Shown here: positions 7,117-9,923 of the stretch, piece after piece | How the letters are laid out: every line of letters starts with the position of its first letter | How positions within the stretch are numbered: the stretch's first letter is position 1 | Assembly (NCBI GenBank): GCA_012798185.1 | Contig: JAAZNS010000022.1 | Coordinates: 1-9,923, forward strand | Direction: 5' to 3' | Source: Chloroflexota bacterium | Lineage (GTDB): Bacteria; Chloroflexota; Anaerolineae; Anaerolineales; UBA4823 | Length of the DNA stretch: 9,923 nucleotides | Translations under genes and position numbers: made by a program | The notes under the pieces: model-generated | The model's input: the letters and a program-made list of their open reading frames with translations, nothing else | Told to the model about the DNA's origin: nothing | Database searches by the model: none

Positions 7117-7959
7117 ATGGTAAAAATCATAACGGATACTACTGCTGGTCTTCCAAAAGAAATTGCATCGAAATACGATATTCCGGTAATCCCGCAAGTG
7201 ATTATCTTTGGAGAAGAATCCTTTTATGAGGGAATAGATATCGATAATCAATCATTCATGGAACGGCTCAAAAAATCCCCCGACTTACCCAAAACTGCAG
7301 CGCCTCCTCCCGAATTATTCGTGGAGCAATTCAAAAAATTTACACCGAGCGGTGAAACAATCCTTTGCATTCATCCTTCTGCTGAAGTAAGCGGAACCGT
7401 TCGCTCTGCTTTAGTAGCGGCACAAGATTTCCCTGGCAGTGATATTCGGGTGATTGATACCCGAACAATTGCCAGTCCTTTGGCTACCATGGTCGAATTA
7501 GCAGCAATTTGGGCTGCTAAAGGTGAAAGTGCATATTCAATCGAAGCCAAATTGAAGGATATGATTCCTCGCTGTAAAATCTATTTCTTAGTTGCCACGC
7601 TTGAGTATCTTGCAAAAGGCGGGCGAATTGGCGGCGCGGCTGCATTAATTGGTTCAATGCTTCAAATTAAACCAATTCTCACCATAAATGATGGTAAAGT
7701 TGATCAATTCGAGCGAGAACGCACCCATAAGCGCGCAATAGCTCGCTTGATTGAGCTGGTTATTGAGCAAATTGCCCCTGGCGAAGAAGGATATTTATCA
7801 ATTATTCATGCCGATGTGCATCAACAAGCGATTGATCTGGCAAAAGCCTTACGCAATAAATTAAACCTGAAAACCGATCCCCCTATTTTGAATGTGCCCC
7901 CTGCAATTGTGACGCATGGCGGTCCAGGAATTCTGGGGGTTTCATTTTTTATTCAATAA
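7117..7959 (+). CDS. DegV family protein (FakB-like fatty-acid-binding protein)
   Basis: DegV proteins bind one long-chain fatty acid in the cytoplasm; the FakB members present it to the kinase FakA, making acyl-phosphate for lipid synthesis. The 280-residue length is normal. It opens with IITDTTAGLP (DegV N-terminal motif), then EGIDID. KTAAPPP (59-65) stands where most relatives have TS-Q-P: Thr60 is kept but the following Ser is Ala61. VSGT (91-94, Ser92) and VIDTRTIAS match the carboxylate-side loop. YLAKGGRIGG (164-173) is the DegV hallmark, followed by the KPIL strand. THGGPGILG (266-274, His267) matches the conserved histidine-glycine loop. The gene follows the lipoprotein gene by 24 bases and probably shares its transcript. 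No fakA-like kinase is in the window, so a role as FakB is inferred from family only. Confidence 0.92.
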   Translation: MVKIITDTTAGLPKEIASKYDIPVIPQVIIFGEESFYEGIDIDNQSFMERLKKSPDLPKTAAPPPELFVEQFKKFTPSGETILCIHPSAEVSGTVRSALVAAQDFPGSDIRVIDTRTIASPLATMVELAAIWAAKGESAYSIEAKLKDMIPRCKIYFLVATLEYLAKGGRIGGAAALIGSMLQIKPILTINDGKVDQFERERTHKRAIARLIELVIEQIAPGEEGYLSIIHADVHQQAIDLAKALRNKLNLKTDPPILNVPPAIVTHGGPGILGVSFFIQ

Positions 7960-7972
7960 TTTTTTATATTAG

Positions 7973-8003
7973 TCATTGCCTGATTATTCCAAGGCAATGA
8001 TTT
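7973..8003 (+). terminator. Hairpin after the DegV gene, possible weak terminator
   Basis: TCATTGCCT (7973-7981) and AGGCAATGA (7992-8000) form a perfect nine-base-pair stem with a ten-base loop, starting 13 bases after the DegV stop. Only TTT follows before AAACCC, so the U-tract is short. It could be a weak or Rho-assisted terminator, an attenuator, or an mRNA-stabilising hairpin between DegV and the kinase gene. An operator is also possible, given the dyad symmetry. Confidence 0.5.
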
Positions 8004-8032
8004 AAACCCACAATATTATTTTCAGAATAAAA

Positions 8033-9592
8033 ATGAGCAAAGATTTAATATTAGCCATTGATAATGGAACGCAAAGCGCCAGAGGTCTGATTTTTGACGC
8101 TCAGGGAATGTTACTCGCAAAATCCCGAGTACCGATTGATTCATATTCTACTGAAGCACCAGGCATGGTCGAGCTCGATCCAAAAATATTCTGGAAATCA
8201 GTTTGCCAAGCTTGCCAACAACTGTGGTCATTACCTGGAAATTTCCGCCAACGAATTGCCGGAGTGGCATTGACAACCCAGCGCTCAACAGTAATTAATG
8301 TTGATAAACATGGAGAGCCGCTTCGACCCGCAATTGTATGGCTCGATCAACGCCGTACAGAAGGGTTAAAACCGGTCAGTGGATTATGGGGGCTGGCATT
8401 TATGTTATCGGGCATGACTAAAACCGTTGCATACTTACAAGCAGAAGCTGAAGCAAATTGGATACGCATCCACCAGCCTGATATTTGGAAAAATACATAC
8501 AAATATCTATTCCTTTCAGGTTATCTTACATACCTCCTTACCGGTAAATTTATCGATTCGATTGGTTGTCAGGTTGGTTATATCCCGTTTGATTATAAAA
8601 AACTTCATTGGGCAAATAAATATGATTGGAAGTGGCAGGCTGTACCGATCGAGCCGCGCTGTTTGGTCGATTTGGTTCCCCCGGGATCATTTTTAGGAGA
8701 AATTACCCCCCAAGCTTCGGAATTAACCGGCATCCCTGCATCCACTCCCCTCATAGCAGCAGCAGCAGATAAAGCCTGCGAAATCATCGGCGCCGGATGC
8801 ATAAAACCAGAAATCGGCTGCCTGAGCTTTGGAACATCAGCCACCATCAATACTACGCATTACAAATATGTGGAAGCAATTCCCCTGATTCCCCCATATC
8901 CTTCTGCTGTGCCCGGTGCTTATAGTCTAGAAATCCAAATTTATCGCGGATTTTGGATGGTAAGCTGGTTTAAACAAGAATTCGGTCATTATGAAAAACA
9001 ACTGGCAGAGGATCTTGGCGTTGAGGCTGAAGTACTTTTCGACGAATTGGTGCAGCATGCACCTCCTGGCTCAAATGGACTTTTGTTGCAGCCCTATTGG
9101 TCTCCCGGATTAAAGATTCCCGGCCCTGAAGCAAGAGGTGCTATCATCGGTTTTGGCGATGTCCATACAAGAGCTCATTTTTATCGCGGCATTATCGAAG
9201 GATTGATTTTCGCACTGCGGGAAGGAGCGCAGCGCACTGAAAATCGGAGCGGTATTAAGATTAAAGAAATCCATGTTGCCGGCGGGGGCAGTCAAAGTGA
9301 TGCCGCTATGCAAATAACAGCTGATATTTTTGGATTACCAGCTTCGCGCCCCCATATTTATGAAGCCTCTGGTTTAGGTGCCGCAATTGATGCAGCGGTC
9401 GGTCTGGGTTTTTATCCAAATTTCAATGACGCTATTGCATCCATGACCAGATCAGGCGATACCTTTGAACCTGATACAAATACTCATCAAATTTACGATG
9501 AACTCTATAACAATGTATACAGGAATATGTATAAAAGATTACATCCCTTATATAAGGAAATTAAAAAAATCTCATCGAAAACAAATATTTAA
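8033..9592 (+). CDS. FGGY-family carbohydrate kinase, substrate uncertain
   Basis: Phosphorylates a sugar or polyol with ATP in the cytoplasm. The 519-residue protein has the two actin-like halves of the family. It opens with LAIDNGTQSARGLIFD (phosphate-1 loop). TTQRST has Q83-R84-S85. AIVWLDQRRTEG comes next. AAADKAC places D246 at the catalytic-base position. LSFGTSATINT is the phosphate-2 region. ARGAIIGFGDVHTRAHFYRG and EGLIFALREG are the FGGY C-terminal signature, and VAGGGSQSD is the adenosine-binding loop. In E. coli glycerol kinase the matching residues are Arg83-Glu84 and Asp245-Gln246. Here they are Arg-Ser and Asp-Lys, so this is not a standard GlpK. It also differs from xylulokinase, whose motif is GDNA. 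ATG 8033 has no Shine-Dalgarno site but is the first start in frame with the conserved N-terminus. The location a few genes after glpABC makes glycerol, another polyol or a ketose reasonable guesses; this is inference. Confidence 0.88.
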   Translation: MSKDLILAIDNGTQSARGLIFDAQGMLLAKSRVPIDSYSTEAPGMVELDPKIFWKSVCQACQQLWSLPGNFRQRIAGVALTTQRSTVINVDKHGEPLRPAIVWLDQRRTEGLKPVSGLWGLAFMLSGMTKTVAYLQAEAEANWIRIHQPDIWKNTYKYLFLSGYLTYLLTGKFIDSIGCQVGYIPFDYKKLHWANKYDWKWQAVPIEPRCLVDLVPPGSFLGEITPQASELTGIPASTPLIAAAADKACEIIGAGCIKPEIGCLSFGTSATINTTHYKYVEAIPLIPPYPSAVPGAYSLEIQIYRGFWMVSWFKQEFGHYEKQLAEDLGVEAEVLFDELVQHAPPGSNGLLLQPYWSPGLKIPGPEARGAIIGFGDVHTRAHFYRGIIEGLIFALREGAQRTENRSGIKIKEIHVAGGGSQSDAAMQITADIFGLPASRPHIYEASGLGAAIDAAVGLGFYPNFNDAIASMTRSGDTFEPDTNTHQIYDELYNNVYRNMYKRLHPLYKEIKKISSKTNI

Positions 9593-9687
9593 TAATCGAA
9601 CGACTATAAAAATTATTACTTAAAAGTCCCTTCGAACTTTCAATTTTTAGTGATAAGAAATCATTTACTTAAATCAACAATTTTTTT

Positions 9688-9923
9688 ATGGAAATATCTA
9701 CCCTGTTATCCAAGTGGAGGGAAGAACCTTCGATTATCAATAATATCTCAACTTGGCATACCATTCCTTCACAAAATGGTCAGTTTGTCTCATTGCCTCG
9801 TGATCTTGATGCCGATTTGGCAAAGGCATTATCATCTTTAGGGATAACACAACTCTATAACCATCAACTATTATGTTGGGAAAGCGTTAAAGCTGGGCGA
9901 CATACTGTTATCACTTCAGGAAC
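9688..9923 (+). CDS. DEAD/DEAH-box helicase, MrfA/YprA-like (3' end outside window)
   Basis: Only the first 78 codons are present and the frame stays open to the right edge. The protein begins MEISTLLSKW. WHTIPSQNGQFVSLP then leads into LGITQLYNHQLLCWESVKAG and HTVITSGT. The last is the start of Walker A motif I (family pattern TxGTxSGKS), and LYNHQ is the Q-motif-like segment before it. This arrangement (xLP..L...L..GI..LY.HQ) is typical of superfamily 2 helicases that carry a C-terminal DUF1998 domain, such as MrfA/YprA of Bacillus, linked to DNA repair. The C-terminal domain cannot be checked here. ATG 9688 is the first start after an in-frame TAA at 9670-9672. A T-run precedes it in place of a Shine-Dalgarno site. 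The 95-base gap after the kinase gene has no convincing promoter or terminator. Confidence 0.8.
   Translation, partial: MEISTLLSKWREEPSIINNISTWHTIPSQNGQFVSLPRDLDADLAKALSSLGITQLYNHQLLCWESVKAGRHTVITSG

Noticed and set aside
9605..9610. TATAAA as a -10 box for the helicase gene
   Set aside because: No -35-like hexamer is found at the right distance, and such hexamers are common in this AT-rich gap.
9622..9648. Possible terminator after the kinase gene (AAAGT/ACTTT with a following T-run)
   Set aside because: The stem is only five AT-rich base pairs with an eight-base loop, too weak to call.
9650..9841. A 63-codon plus-strand frame overlapping the helicase start
   Set aside because: The frame beginning at 9688 carries the conserved helicase residues; the other frame has no recognisable content.

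Overview
The window looks like chromosomal DNA from an anaerobic or facultative bacterium, moderately AT-rich, with all recognisable genes on the + strand and closely packed. My best guess is Chloroflexota (Anaerolineae-like). This rests on the overall feel of the proteins, weak or absent Shine-Dalgarno sites at most starts, and the mix of a three-part anaerobic glycerol-3-phosphate dehydrogenase, a DHA2 exporter, a DegV protein, an FGGY kinase and an MrfA/YprA-type helicase. No rRNA, marker gene or database comparison is available here, so the placement is tentative.

Bases 1-4215 encode a respiratory-type anaerobic glycerol-3-phosphate dehydrogenase. GlpA (FAD oxidoreductase plus a BFD-type [2Fe-2S] domain) and GlpB are joined in one polypeptide; its first residues lie outside the window. 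GlpC follows after 23 bases as two pieces: a ferredoxin piece with two [4Fe-4S] motifs and a CCG-domain piece. The two pieces are in the same frame and separated by a single TGA, five sense codons and the second ATG. Read through, they align without a gap to intact GlpC as I recall it from E. coli. This is the most informative oddity of the window. A (CT)7 run sits directly after the first possible glpC start codon.

Bases 4253-5665 encode a 14-helix DHA2-type major facilitator exporter. Bases 5710-7092 encode a secreted or lipid-anchored protein with two copies of an unrecognised beta-rich domain and a C-terminal HELTH zinc-peptidase-like domain. It has one of only two clear Shine-Dalgarno sites seen and a possible promoter of its own. 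Bases 7117-7959 encode a DegV-family (FakB-like) fatty-acid-binding protein, followed by a hairpin that may end or attenuate the transcript.

Bases 8033-9592 encode an FGGY carbohydrate kinase whose substrate residues differ from those of classical glycerol kinase. Its position downstream of glpABC suggests glycerol or a related polyol/sugar, but this is inference. From 9688 to the right edge is the start of a DEAD/DEAH-box helicase. No gap between genes exceeds 100 bases. I see no tRNA, rRNA, CRISPR array, insertion sequence or phage gene. Nothing here amounts to a clearly new multi-gene system; the notable points are the GlpAB fusion, the GlpC interruption, the duplicated-domain peptidase-like lipoprotein and the divergent FGGY kinase.
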